From NCBI RefSeq assembly GCF_036417845.1, contig NC_089980.1, positions 58,898,501 through 58,962,500 of the forward strand: DNA of 64,000 bases, given 5' to 3'. Position 1 is the stretch's first letter. Each line of letters begins with the position of its first letter. This document shows positions 14,201-27,700 of this stretch, piece by piece. The translations under genes and the position numbers were made by a program. This DNA comes from Apteryx mantelli (lineage: Eukaryota; Chordata; Aves; Apterygiformes; Apterygidae). Under the pieces are notes generated by a model. It searched no databases, had not been told where the DNA came from, and saw only the letters and a list, made by a program, of their open reading frames with translations.

Positions 14201-14639
14201 GTAAGTTCTCTTATATATCATATAAAAAGAGCTTTAAAAGAAAAAAAGGATAGCAGGAAGCTAGTGAGGAAGAGGTAGAATATTGTTCTTCTGCTAGATA
14301 GTCTTATTAGCTAATTTAATGTTCTTTGTTGTTCTTTTTCTACCGAACTTGAATGTGGCATTTACTTTTGATTGGTTCCAGTCAAGTAATGGTGCAGACA
14401 GAGCACCAAGGTACATGAGTGGCTGAATATATAATTTCCATTTTAGAGGAGTATTCAACATTTTGAACATTCCTCCACCTGAATTAGAGGCATTCAGCTT
14501 TTCACAGGTTACAGTTCAACAAGATGGGCTAAGCTTATCCTACAGCTTGCTGCCAGTGAAAGAAATGGTCCAGCCGAGCACTCCTGCCACTTCTCTGAAT
14601 TGTCTTCTGTGCCAGTAGTGAGCTGAACCAGCTCCCTCA

Positions 14640-14715
14640 GGCTCAGGTGAGTGCCAGACCTGGCACAAGGAGTGGCAAGGCGGTGGGGCCAGGACAGGGA
14701 ACAGGGGAAATGGAA
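14640..14715 (+). repeat. Possible partial copy of the same dispersed repeat
   Basis: The stretch around GTGCCAGACCTGGCA followed by GGCAAG, GGCCAGGACAGG resembles the last block of the copy at 11049-11222 (ATGCCAGAGCTGGCA, GGCAAG, GCCAGGAACAGG). The earlier blocks are not evident here. Confidence 0.25.
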
Positions 14716-17572
14716 CAGCTTTTCTTCTGGCCATTAGATAACTCAATCATTAATTGATCTGCAACTTTAGGATCCAGTCTATAGTATATTTGTGATCATG
14801 TTCTGTAAAGGGGCTACAAGGTGTATCAGATATGATGTTCTGACAGGGAGAAAAAAGCAAACACTGAAGAAAGTACACCAATGCTAAACAGTTACTGTTT
14901 ACTACTGAGAGTGGCCTAGGTACCTTTGTCCTGCAATACCATTACACCTTTCCAAATTTCTCTGTACATTATAACATTGTTGCATTATATTCAGAACTAT
15001 GTTTTCAAATCCTCATGCTGGAATGTTTAAAAAGCACTATTAATAATCAAAAGAGTGTAGGTTTTTGGCAGCAGCCTTATCTTATGCCTTTACTTTTATC
15101 ACCAGATAGTGCACTGCACTTCACAATGTTGTTTCTATTGTGTTAGGCCCAACTATCTTTGTACTAAAAGCTAACGTGTCTTGAAAGCATGGTGATACAA
15201 AATATCTATCCTGTAATACCAAATCCTTCAAGTGAAATTTCAGGGTACATCTAATCCAGGTATCTGTGGGCTGCCACTGAAAAGGGCTGTTTCCCTCTCC
15301 TTCCCCTTGCTGTGTATTCCCTAATGATTTCTTGAGGTGGATCTAGCATTGAGTCTTAGTGCATCAGTTCAGCAAGTTGATCTGACAGAAAACTATTCTT
15401 CCCTGCTCCCTCCCAGTTGTTTTTTCTTCCCATTGAATTAATTTGCTGAATTGTCTCACCTTGCGGACACCTGTTAACTAAATTCCATTAAGGGGAAAAG
15501 GAGGAAGTGCATTGGCAGAGGTGCAGAACAGGAATGCCCCTTGGCGGAGCAGCTGGGTTATGCTAGACAGGAAAGCACACCCTCAAAGCCTGTTGCTGAA
15601 GATGCAAATCATCTGAGTGCCAAAGAACTTTATATTACTTTGACTTGAAAATATTGGTGTTATCAAGGAAAAGATCAAAGAATCATAGCAAAGAGTACTA
15701 ATATGCTGTCTGCCAGAACACACTTATGGAATTATTTAATATAAGGTAAAAGAAGCAGAGGAACAACACTAAACTAGCTGTTTATTTGGTTACTGTCATG
15801 ACTGATTCAGTGTTTGTCATCTATATTGTTGGAATTAAATCTTCGTGAGGCTTCAAAATATCAAGCATATCAGAGATAAATAGAGAAAATGTCAGGAGAC
15901 TTTGGAGGAATAACCACAGAACTGTGAGAAAGTATCAAATACTGCCGTATGTGGCATCCAGTGAAAAAAAACTACTGGAATGAGGTCTCTTCAAGGCTTC
16001 ACAGGTAGGTAAAAAGCATTAATGCCATTCAGGACCATTGATCTCCTGATAACAACAGTCAGAACATTTTTTCTAACTCACAGGAAGACTCTCAGCTGGC
16101 ATATTGCTAGCAGAAAACCCTTGAGAAGTTGTTCCAAAACACAGCAAGGGACAATTTTTATTTTTATAGTGATCATAAGTTTTAGCTTCAAGTTTCAGCT
16201 ATGAAATCTGTCATACCTTTCTCCATGACACTGAAGAGCTCTTAGCAACTTTCTGTTCCCCAGGAATTGCTACTTAAGAATACAGTCAACTCTCAATTTT
16301 TGTTGTTGTTAATTACACATATTAGACACCTTGATTTATTTTTTTTTTGGAATTGTTATGGCTTTTTTCTGAATCCCTTTCCAATTAATTGATATTCTTC
16401 TAAAATAGTGGACATTGAATTTGAATGCAGAAGGAGATGTAGCAGTGTGAAATACTGAGGTAATATAATTCCTCTGTTCTATATGCTTCCTTATGTGAAA
16501 CCAAGCATAATTCTAGTTCCTCTGGCCAGACAGCTGCACCACAAGAACTCGCTGTTACTCAGTAAGACTCCTACATTCCTCTCAGAATCACAGTCTCCCA
16601 GGAAAGCATCCCATCCTTTAAATGTGGCCTTTGTTCTTCAGCATGGGTCTTATGCTTATGTACAAAAACGCATATTGTTTGCTCCTTCTAAACTCATCAA
16701 GCAGATTTCACTGACACCATTACTTGAATCAAACAAACTAACAGTTTGATCCAAAAGACACCCAACCAACATAGCCTGGTAAGATCTGTTTGGGTAAACC
16801 TGCGTTATCTGGCACTGAATCCATCATTTTCTTTTAATTATTTATCAACCACATGCTGAATCAGTTATAACTGTATCTTGCCCCAAATCAGTATCAGACT
16901 GGCAGCTTTATACAGTTGTATGACTTCTCCTGTATATACTTTTTAGAAAAATATTATGATGACAAAGGTTGCTTGGGGGATTTCTTTCCCCCGACCAGTC
17001 TACTGAAAAGTTGTTACTATTCCAAAACTTACTGAAAACCTTAGGGAGCAATGCAGAATGCTCCCTGCTCAATGTTTTTAAAAAAAAATGGTCACAAATT
17101 ATTCAGAGATGCTGACTGGGAATTAGTAGCTGCTACTTGACACGCTTGCCACTGCTCTAGTGGAAGGTACTTCATCCCCAAAATAAAACAGTGGACTTCG
17201 GGCGTTGGCCGTCTACCCCCGGCGGGCGCACAAACGGGTCCCCTCGGACAGGCAGCACCGCGCAATGGGCAGACGTGAAACCACCTGCCTCACGGATTAC
17301 ACTGCAGCCCTGGCGCTCCTCCTCAGGCAGACCGGGGCGCCCCCCTCCGGGGCACGGCGGGACGGCGCCCCGCCCCGCTTCTGCCCCCACAGGCAAGCCC
17401 CCCACACGCCGTTACAGCCCCTCTTCCCTGGGCCGACGCCTCGGCCCCTTCCCGCTTGCCTTTCCCCACCCCAGGCGGAGCCCGACGGCGGAAGGACAGG
17501 GACGTGCCCCCACCCGCGCCCCTCCTGCCGGGGGCTCCTCTAACTGCCACAACCGCCGTGGGGCATATTTGT

Positions 17573-17580
17573 CCAATCAG
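17573..17580 (+). promoter_or_regulatory. CCAAT box (NF-Y type)
   Basis: CCAATCAG, a full NF-Y core, at the upstream edge of the island. Two more CCAAT cores follow in the same orientation at about 17768 (CCAATAG) and 17808 (CCAATGG), just upstream of the GC boxes. Such spacing is common in TATA-less housekeeping promoters. Confidence 0.5.
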
Positions 17581-17613
17581 AGCACCAAACACCCTTTCCC
17601 CGCCCCCTCGCCT

Positions 17614-17636
17614 CGCGGCATGCTGGGAGATGCAGT
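17614..17636 (-). promoter_or_regulatory. ZNF143/THAP11-like element (minus orientation)
   Basis: On the minus strand it reads ACTGCATCTCCCAGCATGC followed by CGCG. This closely fits the long SBS-type motif (ACTACAATTCCCAGCATGC) bound by ZNF143 and THAP11 at CpG-island promoters. Confidence 0.55.
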
Positions 17637-17677
17637 CCAGAGACGGGAAGCCCACCCGGCGCAGAGCACCTTGATGA

Positions 17678-17696
17678 ACTGCATTACCCAGAAATC
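17678..17696 (+). promoter_or_regulatory. Second ZNF143/THAP11-like element (plus orientation)
   Basis: Reads ACTGCATTACCCAGAAATC, a weaker match to the same motif and in the opposite orientation to the element at 17614-17636, about 40 bp away. The ACTGCAT portion is identical in the two. Confidence 0.4.
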
Positions 17697-18570
17697 TCTG
17701 GGGCGCCGAGGCTCTGCGTCTATTGCCCGAGAATGAGCCGACCGAGCAGGTTCGGGGAGGGGGGAGGCCAATAGCGGCCGAGCTAGGACGGCTCTGAGGG
17801 CTCGGGGCCAATGGGAGCGCGCAGCAGGCGGGAGGGGGCGGGGCGGCAGCTATCGGCCTGCGCCGGCGGAAGGAGGGCTCGCGGGGCCGGCTGCGCGCGT
17901 GAGGCGCAGGTAGCGGCGGGGCGGCTCCGCGCCGGTGCGAAGGGGGTGGGAGGCTGGGCGAGCCGGCGCGTGGGGCTGCCCCGGGGCTCCCAGCAGCCGC
18001 CCGGGACCGTCCCGCCCGCCCGGAGCGGTGGCTACCCGCGGCTGCTTGGCTCAGCCTCTCCCCCGACCCGGAGGCGTCACCTCAACGGCCGCGCGTAACG
18101 TAACGGTCGCGCCGGGGCCTGGCTGCCTCGGCTCCCGGCGGCCGCGCCCGTGAGGGAGGCGCCCCGCAGGCGCCGCGCCGTGTGCTGCGGCCCCGGGGCG
18201 GGGCGGGGCGAAGCGCCCGGCGGACTGGGCGGGGGCCTCGGGGCGCTGGAGAAGGGCCCGGGAGCGGCTCGCTGTGATGGCCGCTGGCAGGGCGGGAGGG
18301 GGTGTCTGCCGGCAGTCTGGCTTGAAGGAGGGCTCGTCCAGACAAAACCGAAAGAGCCTCTCAGTAATAAGGGTCGCTCCTGCAGCGCTTGTAGGAGTGC
18401 CAAGGGAGTGCAAGAGCGTTTACCTTTGCCAGGCTACAAGGAGTAAGACTGGGGGGACAAACCTTATTTTCCTTCAAAGTGCTGCTGGGCAGTAAAAAAG
18501 CACAGCAAGGTGGCCCGTTCATGAAAGCACTGGTGTGTATCTGTCAAGAATGTTGCTTCCGTCTCTGTAG

Positions 18571-18703
18571 GTCCTTGAGTACCTTGGACTCCATTTTCCC
18601 ATGATGACTGCCTGGGTGCCTTCAGATGCATTGGGTCGAAGGATCTTGTGTGGCACTGAATATGCAACTGTGCGGTATGTTGGCAGTGTTCCTCCTACAG
18701 CAG
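18571..18703 (+). CDS. TBCE: TBCE coding exon 1 (start codon at 18601)
   Basis: Acceptor gtctctgtag; 30 nt of 5' UTR, then ATG ATG (18601 and 18604). The protein starts [14 protein letters not shown] and leads into [15 protein letters not shown], matching the family's GRR..ATVRFAGVVPP block. The first ATG is chosen because it is the first in the exon. The frame is open back to the acceptor, so an upstream start is not formally excluded. Donor is gtaaat; the last G starts a split Gly codon. Confidence 0.85.
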
Positions 18704-21700
18704 GTAAATCTAATAACACACTGAATGTCAATTTTCAAATTCTAATGAGTTCTATGGGTGTTTAAGAAGGAAGGTAGGATGCCAGCAATAATGGATAGCC
18801 TCAGCATCATTTTATTTCTTGATTTTTTTTTTTCATTTTTAATTCTACGTGAAGTGTATAAAGTGCTGCTTCTACTCTAACACATGTTGATGTGTGAAGA
18901 AATGCTGTTTGTGCAGCCTGTATAATAACATTATCACAAAGGCAGCCCTCGGAAAAGCTTGCTAACCTCTTGTACAATATTCATAACAACTTTTGTTGGA
19001 TGAGGTAGTTGGGGAATGCCAAAGGGTGAAGACCAAAACTGTTGCTGAGCATGAACTAATGGATACTTATCGTGAACATTAACATTGCAGTTTTCTTGAT
19101 GTTGTCTTGATTTACAAAATAAACTGAGGCTTTGCTAGAGCCTTGTTGTGTTTTGCTGTAAGGATGATTGAAGTATGTAATTTCCTGGACTCAGTGTATC
19201 TCTGAATGTGACTGCAGTAATTTTGAGTGTGTTTATGAGACAATAATAATCTAGGCTTAAAAAGAAACCCTCTCAAGGCCAAAGACTTTGCAACTCACTG
19301 CTCCAAATCACAGCAGGTCCCTTTCCCTTTCCCTTTCCCTTTCCCGACTGTCTCTGTTCATTGGTTTTGCTCACCAGTTTATTGTTAAGGTCTTTGGGGA
19401 AAAGACACAGCCTCTCTCTACCTTTCTGTATGACTTGGTACCGTTTAGTTCTTTTGCCTTTCTACTCATTTTCAGAAATCAGTTTTTTATGAGGCTTTTC
19501 TGTAGCTCTTCAGTGTTAACAATGTCACTTGAAAAAATGGCAAGTGGAAAGTGGTAATTTATGATTTTTTTTCCCCCTTATTGTTCTTGAATAAATATTG
19601 GAAACTTCTAACCCAGATTTATGTGGTGGGGTTTGGGGTTTTTTTGTTTGTTTGTTTGGTTGGTTTTTTTTGAAGTCAAAGCTGGCAAAAGGATTGTGAA
19701 AGGGATTTTTGGTTTAAACTGGTTGTGTTCTTTTACAATAGAAAAATCTTATTGCCTTTCTTTTTCCATTGGTCTTCATGGACAGTCTGTTCCCTGGTCT
19801 CTCTGTGTACTGGCACAGTTTGGGAAGGAAAGAGGCAGCCAGCAGTGACAGAGCAACAGGCTAGGAACTTCTTTGATAGCATATTCAAGTGCATGGGACC
19901 AAAGAAGATTCACCCCAGGCTGACCAGTCTGATTGGGAGGGCACTATATGCTACCTTTGAAAAACTGTGGTGACAAGGAATGGGGAGGAGAATTCCTGGT
20001 GTTTGGAAGGAGGCTAGCATTGTGCTCAGCTCTGGAAGAGGCAAGAAGGATGACTGGGGGAACTGTAGGCTCATCAGCCTCACCTCAGTCCCTGGAAGGA
20101 TTGTGGAATATGTCAGCTTAGAATCCATTTCCAAGCACATGAAGGACACGATGGTAACTGGGAATACTCGACGCTTGTCAACAAGGGCAAGTCATGCTTG
20201 GCCGACCTGAGTACCTTCTGTGATGGTATAACTGGGAATGTGGGCAAAGAGAATAGTGGATATGGTATACCTTGACTTTAATGAGACTTTTTACACTGTC
20301 TCTAATAAGAATCTCATTTGGAAGCTGGGGAAATATGAGGTAGATGAATAGACTCTTAAGGGGGTTGAAAATCAGCAGGACTGCACGGCTGAAAAGTGGT
20401 AATCAGTGACTTGGCTGATATCTGATAATGCAAGTATTCTAGAAATCAGTATGGGGGTCTGTATTGTTCGATGTATTTATCAGTGTCTCAGATAATGACA
20501 CAAGAGTTCACCCTCAGCAGACTTGCCAATGACTTTATATAGTAGGGGGAATGGCTGACGTAACAAATGGCAGAATGGCAATTCAGAGGGACCTGTATGA
20601 ACTTTAGGATTGGACCTTATGAAATTAAGGAAATAGTATGAATTTCCATACTACAGCAAAATAACCCCATATATCAGTGCAAACTAGGAAGCAGCAGTAA
20701 TCCACAGGGTTTGCTGTAAAGGACTTGGGAGTTAAGGTGGATTCTGTGATGAATGTGAACCAATAGCAAGCTCTCGCTACAAATAAGACACACATTGTAC
20801 TGGGATGCCTTTGGAGGAACATGGCCAGCAAATCAAGGGAAGCTGTTGTCCCCCACTTGGTGCTGGTGAGGTTGCACTTGGAATAACACATCTGGTTTTG
20901 GGCCCTCCCAGTTCATTAGAGATGTGGATAATCTGGAGAGGGTCCAGTGGAAGGTTACCAAGGTAGTCAAGGGCATAGGCCACATGTCCTGTGAAGATGG
21001 CTGAGGGAGTTGGGCTGGTGTAGTGTGGTAAAGAGGAGGCTAAATAGTAATCTGCCTACAACTGTTTGAAGGATGGTTACAAAGATGGCAGAGCCAAACT
21101 CTTCTTGCTATTACTAGATCATGTAACAAGGGACAGTCACCACAAATTGTGGCTTGGAAGGTTCAGGTTGGAAATCAGGAAAAAATTCTTCACTACAAAA
21201 GTAATGTGCTATTGGAATAGGCTGTCCAGAGAGGTTGTGAAATCTCAGTCCTTGGAGGTTTTCAAGGCTTGGCCAAGTAAAAACTTAGATGACCTGATGT
21301 AGTACCTGGGGATAATCCCCTGCTTTGAGGGAGGGTAGGCTAGATGATCTTCAGAGGCTCCTTCCAACCTCCAGTTCTACGGCAATGATGCCAGAACTCT
21401 GAATGTATCTACTATATTTTTCAGGAATTTGGCTTGGAGTGGAATGGGATGATCCTCAGAGAGGGAAACATAATGGTACCCATGAAGGAACACAGTATTT
21501 CAAATGCAGGTGAGTTGATTCTCGGTGTTGATATGTCCTATGTGTTGGCAAAGATGGTCACAGTTTTTAGAGCAAAATTTTTTGTTATCAGTTGGCTGAG
21601 ACTTAGAGATAAATCTTAGCCTTTGACTGGCTATGCTAGAAAGGCTGTTACATTTTTATTAGTCCAGATACAGGGATTGGAATATGGTGAATACTTAGAA

Positions 21701-24700
21701 AATACAAGTGGTGTTTTCAGAGGTATGTACAAACATGCAACTTTTGAATGTTGCTAGCCTCAATATCACTCTGCTACTTTAGTAGGTTTAGACCTTCTAC
21801 TGTAGTAAGGAAATTAGTGTGTCCTGCTGACCTTCCTATTTAATTCTGAGGTGAAGTATTGGTCCTTATTAGCTGTCTTCAATATAGCTTAAAGATAATT
21901 TGCATGCATCTTGCTAAGGGAAAACATTAAGTTCTTGATAACAGTCTGAATATTTGTATCGCTGAGGAATTGTGTTAAGTATGTTCACTTGCATTTAATA
22001 CATGCAAAATACTGTGCAGCTGTTGTGGTTTGTTTTGTTTGTTTGTTTGGTGGTGGGTTTTTTTTTTTTTTTAAGTATATCAGTACATATATTTATTAAG
22101 TTTAAAGACTTGAATGCTTCCATGTTTGAAATTGAGGAATCCAAACTCTGGGGCTAATTGTAACAGCAAGAAACTGTTGATTTCCATATCAGAGGACACT
22201 GCAGCTGCCAAAAGTTTATATGATTTAAAAAAAAGCACTGGGCAAATACATAGATGGAAAAATCTATCATTGCCTTTTAAGGACTAGCAGCCCTTAGAAG
22301 TTCCTAGGCTGTGAGGTGGTGAAGGATGAGAGAATATTCTGTGGCTGTATCACTGAAATACTTGTCCTGTTTTCATATTTTTTGTAGCCATTTTCTATTG
22401 GCCACTTTTGGAGAAGTGTGGGGTTTCGTGGATGTTCACTTGGTCTTACCTTAATGAGATGAAATAGAAAGATTTCTAGGTCACTTTTTCACCCTCTAGC
22501 ATCCCAAAGCTGCTAATAACTCTAAAAGGGCAGTTTCATTACAATTTGTACTTAACTCTTCAAGTGCTCATTCATTCTTGAAAACAAATTCCTCGTGTTA
22601 ATTATGTCAAAAAAAAAAAAAAAAGGAAAGAAATCCCTTGATGAGAGTAGCAGAATCATCTTCTCCCCCATGCCCCCCTCCCCCCAACTGGCTTGCAGAG
22701 TAATGTCTCATAAGAATAGCTGTACAAGTCAGTCCAAAAGGTTTGTTTTGCTTAGTTTCCTGTCTCTGATGTGGGCTAATAGCAGATGTCCGGAGAAGAG
22801 TAAAAGAATAGAAAAAATATTTAGTGACAGTTCTCCAGAGTTTCACTGTCTCTGGCTAGTAATGGTTCAGGGATTTTTCTGAGCAAGAGGTGGTGTCTTT
22901 CTATACATACTCTCTTTTGCTCTCAGTGGATGATTCAACAGAGAAAATTTGTTATGAGAATTTCCTCTGAAAGAATAGTTAAAAATAGGGAGTGATAGTG
23001 TCTTATTTTTATTTTAGAAAATAAAGTTGTGTACTTGAAGTACTTTGCTCTCTCTCTACAGGGATAACATGTAGCCTTGGCTTAAATCTTGAGCATGTGT
23101 TTTCAGCTTGTGGGAATTGTGATCATTCCCATTTTTATGAGCAGATGAGTCAATGAGTCTTATCACTTTCTCCTATTGGAATGCAGGAATTTGATATGGA
23201 AGGGACCAAGAACTGTTGCTGCAAAATGTTGCATAAGAGGGGGGAGGGGGGAAAAAAGCTGAGATAAAATGAGCGTTTCTGCATTGTGGAGAAAGCAAGT
23301 CTAGTCTTTTACCTGCCAGAAGATCTTCTGGAGTCCAACGGAATGCCCTGAGGTAGTGAAGACGACTACTGTATTTGTGTAAAGAACTGGTAGTAGTTCA
23401 GGGCTTGGTAAAGAATATACTTCACTCTCAGTTCAGAGCAAAGTCTTCCTGAAGCAGCAAGTAAAGCCATTTGGTCTCAGACTGAATCAACAGAAGAATT
23501 TACCTATTTAATAATTCAAATAAAAAAAGTAGCTATTTGAAATCCTTTCTAGAAATATTATCTCTTACTCTTAGCCAAACAGGTGTAAATCAGAGGGGGT
23601 AGATTATGTTGATAGTGCAAATCAGAATTCTTTGTCTATATCTTCTTAAATTCTACATTTGTATGTGTGGTGGGAGCCCTAGAGGCTTCATTATCAGAAA
23701 ATGAGGTGAATAAAAAAAAATCTGTTCTTCAGAAAACAACAAAGAAAGATAGATATCTGTGAGGGCTTGATATATTTTTGCCTTGTATCTAATAATAAAA
23801 TAAGGCTTAAGAAAAATGAGGATGTTCTTAATGGAAGAAAGGAAATTCAACATTGCTGGATTCTTCTTAGCTAAAGAACTCAAATTTATAGTCCAAGGAC
23901 AACCGTATCTCCTGAATTTATTAGCGGAAGTTGTCTTAAATGCTTTGAATTCAATTGAAGTGGTTTCCAAGCTAACACTAGTTATATTCTGCTACAGAAG
24001 AAATAATAAAAGTAATGGACTGGTCATTCACAAGCTCTGTAGACAGAAGAAACAATTGAACAAGTTGTATAGATATTCCAGAAACTGAAGAGTGATCTAC
24101 ATTTCTGTGAGTGTAGTATTTGTATATATGCATATATAGCCTTTGCTTTTCTAGCAACCATTACTGTCATCCCAGGATATGAGACCTCAGAGAATGATCT
24201 CAATTCTTGTCATAAGAAGCAACTTTTTTGAACGAAGCTGCTTATATTCATAACAATTTTAAATGTAGTCATCTTTAAACATGTTGTCCTTACAATACCT
24301 GTTCTTTGTACTCTGTTCCAATTAGAGAAAGTCTTTCTGGAGACTAAAGAAATAAACAATAGTGCTTGCTGTCAAACATGACTCACAGCCACAGCCTTCT
24401 GTGTGCAGACTGATTTGTAGTTCATGTACCAATTAAAAATCCAAGTCTCATCTATTTATTATTAGTTTGGTTAGAAGACTAACTAAAACTATATTTTTTT
24501 CCAAAAACCTTATCTGTAGTAAAAACCTACTACTTTAATTTCTTGAATTCTAATAAGCGGAAGCAGCTGAAATAGAATAGTTTGCACTGTAAACAAATGC
24601 AATGAAAGGACAGAGATTTTTTCTTCATAATTTTTTTTAAGGCAATTTGAAAAGGATTATTCTAAAAATCTTTTGCAGAATGACATCCAAAATGATCTCA

Positions 24701-27700
24701 TAAGAGGAAAATAAAACCAAATTTGAGAGTATACTTACTAGAGGATCTTTTTAGTCATCCTTATTTGGATAAATCAGTAGGTCTGCTTACAGCTATATGT
24801 GGTTGTCTTAAATTTTGTGGAAACATGGCCTAAACTTGTGTGATTCATGGCAGTATGTTTATCTTATATCATTATATTATGTGATACTAATTCAACATAT
24901 TAAGAATATAAGAACCAAAGAACAGTAAACACTACTTCAAAATATGCTGGCATGATAAGCATGTTGATCAAATTTGGATTTGTTGAAAATGACAATGCAC
25001 GCTCTAGTGGCATTTTTGTGAGTTTTTTTCCTGCCAATAGTCTTGCTTCCAGTAACTCTGAGGAGACTATTACTTTTAGCTGTCAATTTCAGTCATGCAT
25101 CATGTAATAGAATTAGCTGTGTTCTACAGGGCTTCAAGAGAATTGAGAAGTGAGTAATAAAGCATTAGCGTAGTGGTAACATTCATCTACAGCTTTTGAA
25201 ACACAAGTGTGCTTTCAAAATAAATAGAATGATCTTGTATTGTAGACTTTCTTTCTAAATTAAAAGATGAAAAATATATTAAATCAACATGTGTATTTGT
25301 TTTAAAACAACATGGCCTCTCCCTGTAGGGTGGATCTGAAAAATCTCATGGTTGTAGGTACATTTCCTTCAGGAAATGTAACCTGATCTTCTAGGATTTA
25401 AAGGAAGTGTTCTACAACTACATAGAAATTGAGGGGAAACAGAACTGTATATGAAATGCTTAAAGATCACGTTTAGGCATATAGATTGTTACAGAGAAGT
25501 GCTCCATTTCCATGGGTTAAATCAAAGCAGGATTTAAGCCATTTGTCTATTTATTAATGACATGTAGTTAACTAGTAACCAGTGAACTATACATTCAGGT
25601 TTAATATCAGCAATACAACTACAGTACTAGATACCTACAAGATGTTAATACATACCTACACACTTCTACGCATTCTTTTGTGATTTATCCCGAGAAGTTC
25701 TCATCCCACACAAACACATTTACACACTTGTATGTGTGGCCTGTCCTCACAGTGTCCTTCCCCTCCCCAGAAAATATGGGTTATGCACATCTTTTCCCTT
25801 GGGAGTGTGGGTCCATTATTTACAGGTGCCTCCTGTGGGAGATGTGGGTGCTCCAGCTCTGTGTACCTGCATTACCTCCTGCAATCTGCTAATGCCCATG
25901 CTGGTAGAACGCACCCTGTGAGGTCCACACGCACACCGAGGTGTGGGCCTCTGTGTTGCTCCCCATGCTGTCTGTCCCCTGCTTGGGTGCAGGCTGCGTG
26001 TGGCACTTGAGGGAGGCAGCTGTCTGGCATAAGCAGAGGTTGTGCCAGCTAGGAGACTTCTGACAGCATCAAACTGAGTTTTGACTGCTGCTCTATTACC
26101 CTTTTTCCCACTGTTACAGTTGTTCATATTTCTTTTACACTTCTTTTCAAACTGACTCCTCTTTTTCAAAAGCCTGTTGGTAATTCCCTGGTTACCACTT
26201 AAGCTAGTGGAAGGTCACCTTCCTCTTTAACCTTATTGTTTTTTTACCCCAAACTCTCTGAGAGGATGTTTGCTATTCCTTTTGCACACACTGTTTACAC
26301 TTACATTCCTATTTTATCAGCTATTTTAATCTAGGCCACTTTGCTGAGGGAGATTTTTGAATTTCCCTTGCACTAGACAACATGCTTCTTTGCTTGCCTC
26401 ACCTGTCATAAAATGGGGGTAACTTTCTGTAGTGTTACACATTTAAATTACTTCGATTCCAGAATGAAAGGGATGTGTTCTCTCCTGCTAAAGAGTAGTT
26501 TTATTCTTCCCTAATCACTTTCCAGAAGAATCCTCATTTGATTTTCACCAGATATTGTTACAAGAAGTATCAAACTTATTAAATTACAACCTGTTTTGCC
26601 AGAGTTAACTTACAGAACAAGCCAGAGAAAAGAGGGGAAAATGTACTAGTTGTCAAACTTGATTCTGTGATGTATTCAACATGGCAGAATTGCAACTGCT
26701 CCTCAGTTCTTTGTAACCCCTTAGGTTTTTTGCTTTGTATTATTCAGTCCTCTTCTGGTGGGAACTTTGACTCTTGTATAATTTTTATTTTCCTGAAATG
26801 CCAAACTATCCTTAAAAAGGCATTATGTGTTTTCAATTTTTTTCTCCTCCAGTGAAATTTATAAATTGTGTAGGGACATGTTTTTGAATTTACAGGCAAC
26901 AGTTGTGACCATCAGATGTTGCTGTTTGCATGAAATTTATCATCCTGCTTAAGAGAAGATCTGTTTATATTAAATTAAACCATCTCTTCTTCAAAATGAC
27001 AGATTAATTTCCAAGAATATTTACTTAGAGCACAAACTCTTCACATACAGTAAGATGTCAGTCTCGTTTTAGTGTCTAAGGAAAAGAAGTTTCTGTTTAA
27101 CAGGGGGAGAATGTATTCCCAAGATTCCTTCCAGGCTCAGAAGATCTCAGATAGGAAGTTTTGATTGTTTCACTGTGTCTCAGTGTACCCACTCCGAGAT
27201 GTCTGCTCTCTGGCAATCGAAGAGTGTTGAAACAAAACTGTTGACTCTAGCCACTACTGTACCGTGTCCTGTGCACCAGCAGAACCTTAAGACGAGTGTC
27301 TGGATCTGTAGATGTTGTCTCTTCTGTTTTTCCTCCTTTCCTGAAAGCTCAGACTCTGAGCTAAAAACACAGCTTTCATATCTGTTTGACTCGGGTAAAC
27401 CTGCAAGAAGTGTAATTATTTGCTGATGTTTACAAAGCTTCTGCTGTACAGTTAGTCAGGAATTTGATATTGGTGTTAGTATGTCACTTTACAATCTTTG
27501 TCTGATTCCAGGGTTACTACAGCCTCTATTCTGAAACAAACTCTCTTTGCTGCAATGTGTAGATTCTTTTAAAAGAAATCTGGTCCGTTGAGGACCTTCC
27601 ACTTACAGGGAGAGATCTGTTTAGTGTCTGCACAGACAAGGCGTGCATGGATTCAAATAGTTTTAATTTATGATATACCCTGTGAGCTTTGCATTGCGTA

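Larger units (their letters stand above)
8621..17170. other. Intergenic DNA between GGPS1 and TBCE
   Basis: AT-rich DNA with only short chance ORFs (none over 90 codons). Contents I can name: one copy of an unnamed dispersed repeat at 11049-11222, a possible relative of it at 14640-14715, and a small imperfect tandem duplication around 12625-12665 (two copies of an ATATTTGCAAGGAA unit). I see no gene, tRNA or CRISPR-like array. Confidence 0.6.
17180..18340. promoter_or_regulatory. CpG island, presumed TBCE promoter and noncoding first exon
   Basis: Abrupt change from AT-rich DNA to very GC- and CpG-rich DNA. It holds GC boxes (around 17371, 17599, 17833 and 18194), three CCAAT boxes and two ZNF143-like elements. 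Open frames of up to 181 codons here are the usual by-product of low stop-codon density and overlap on both strands. The first coding exon of TBCE begins at an acceptor at 18570/18571, so a noncoding first exon should lie inside or at the edge of the island. Possible donors include GCAG|GTAGCG near 17910 and sites near 18146, but I cannot choose among them. Confidence 0.85.
18704..21424 (+). other. TBCE intron 1
   Basis: GT-AG intron of 2.7 kb holding a TTTCCC hexamer repeat (19318-19345), T/G-rich simple sequence near 19640-19675 and an old CR1 fragment. I see no other gene. Confidence 0.8.

Noticed and set aside
17191..18446. Several open frames of 95-181 codons on both strands in the CpG island
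   Set aside because: They overlap each other in different frames, are Pro/Arg/Gly/Ala-rich, and match no family; this is expected from GC-rich DNA with few stop codons.
20041..20210. Possible host gene suggested by the [12 protein letters not shown] peptide in TBCE intron 1
   Set aside because: The peptide and its continuation at 21066-21302 are degraded CR1 ORF2, with frame breaks throughout.
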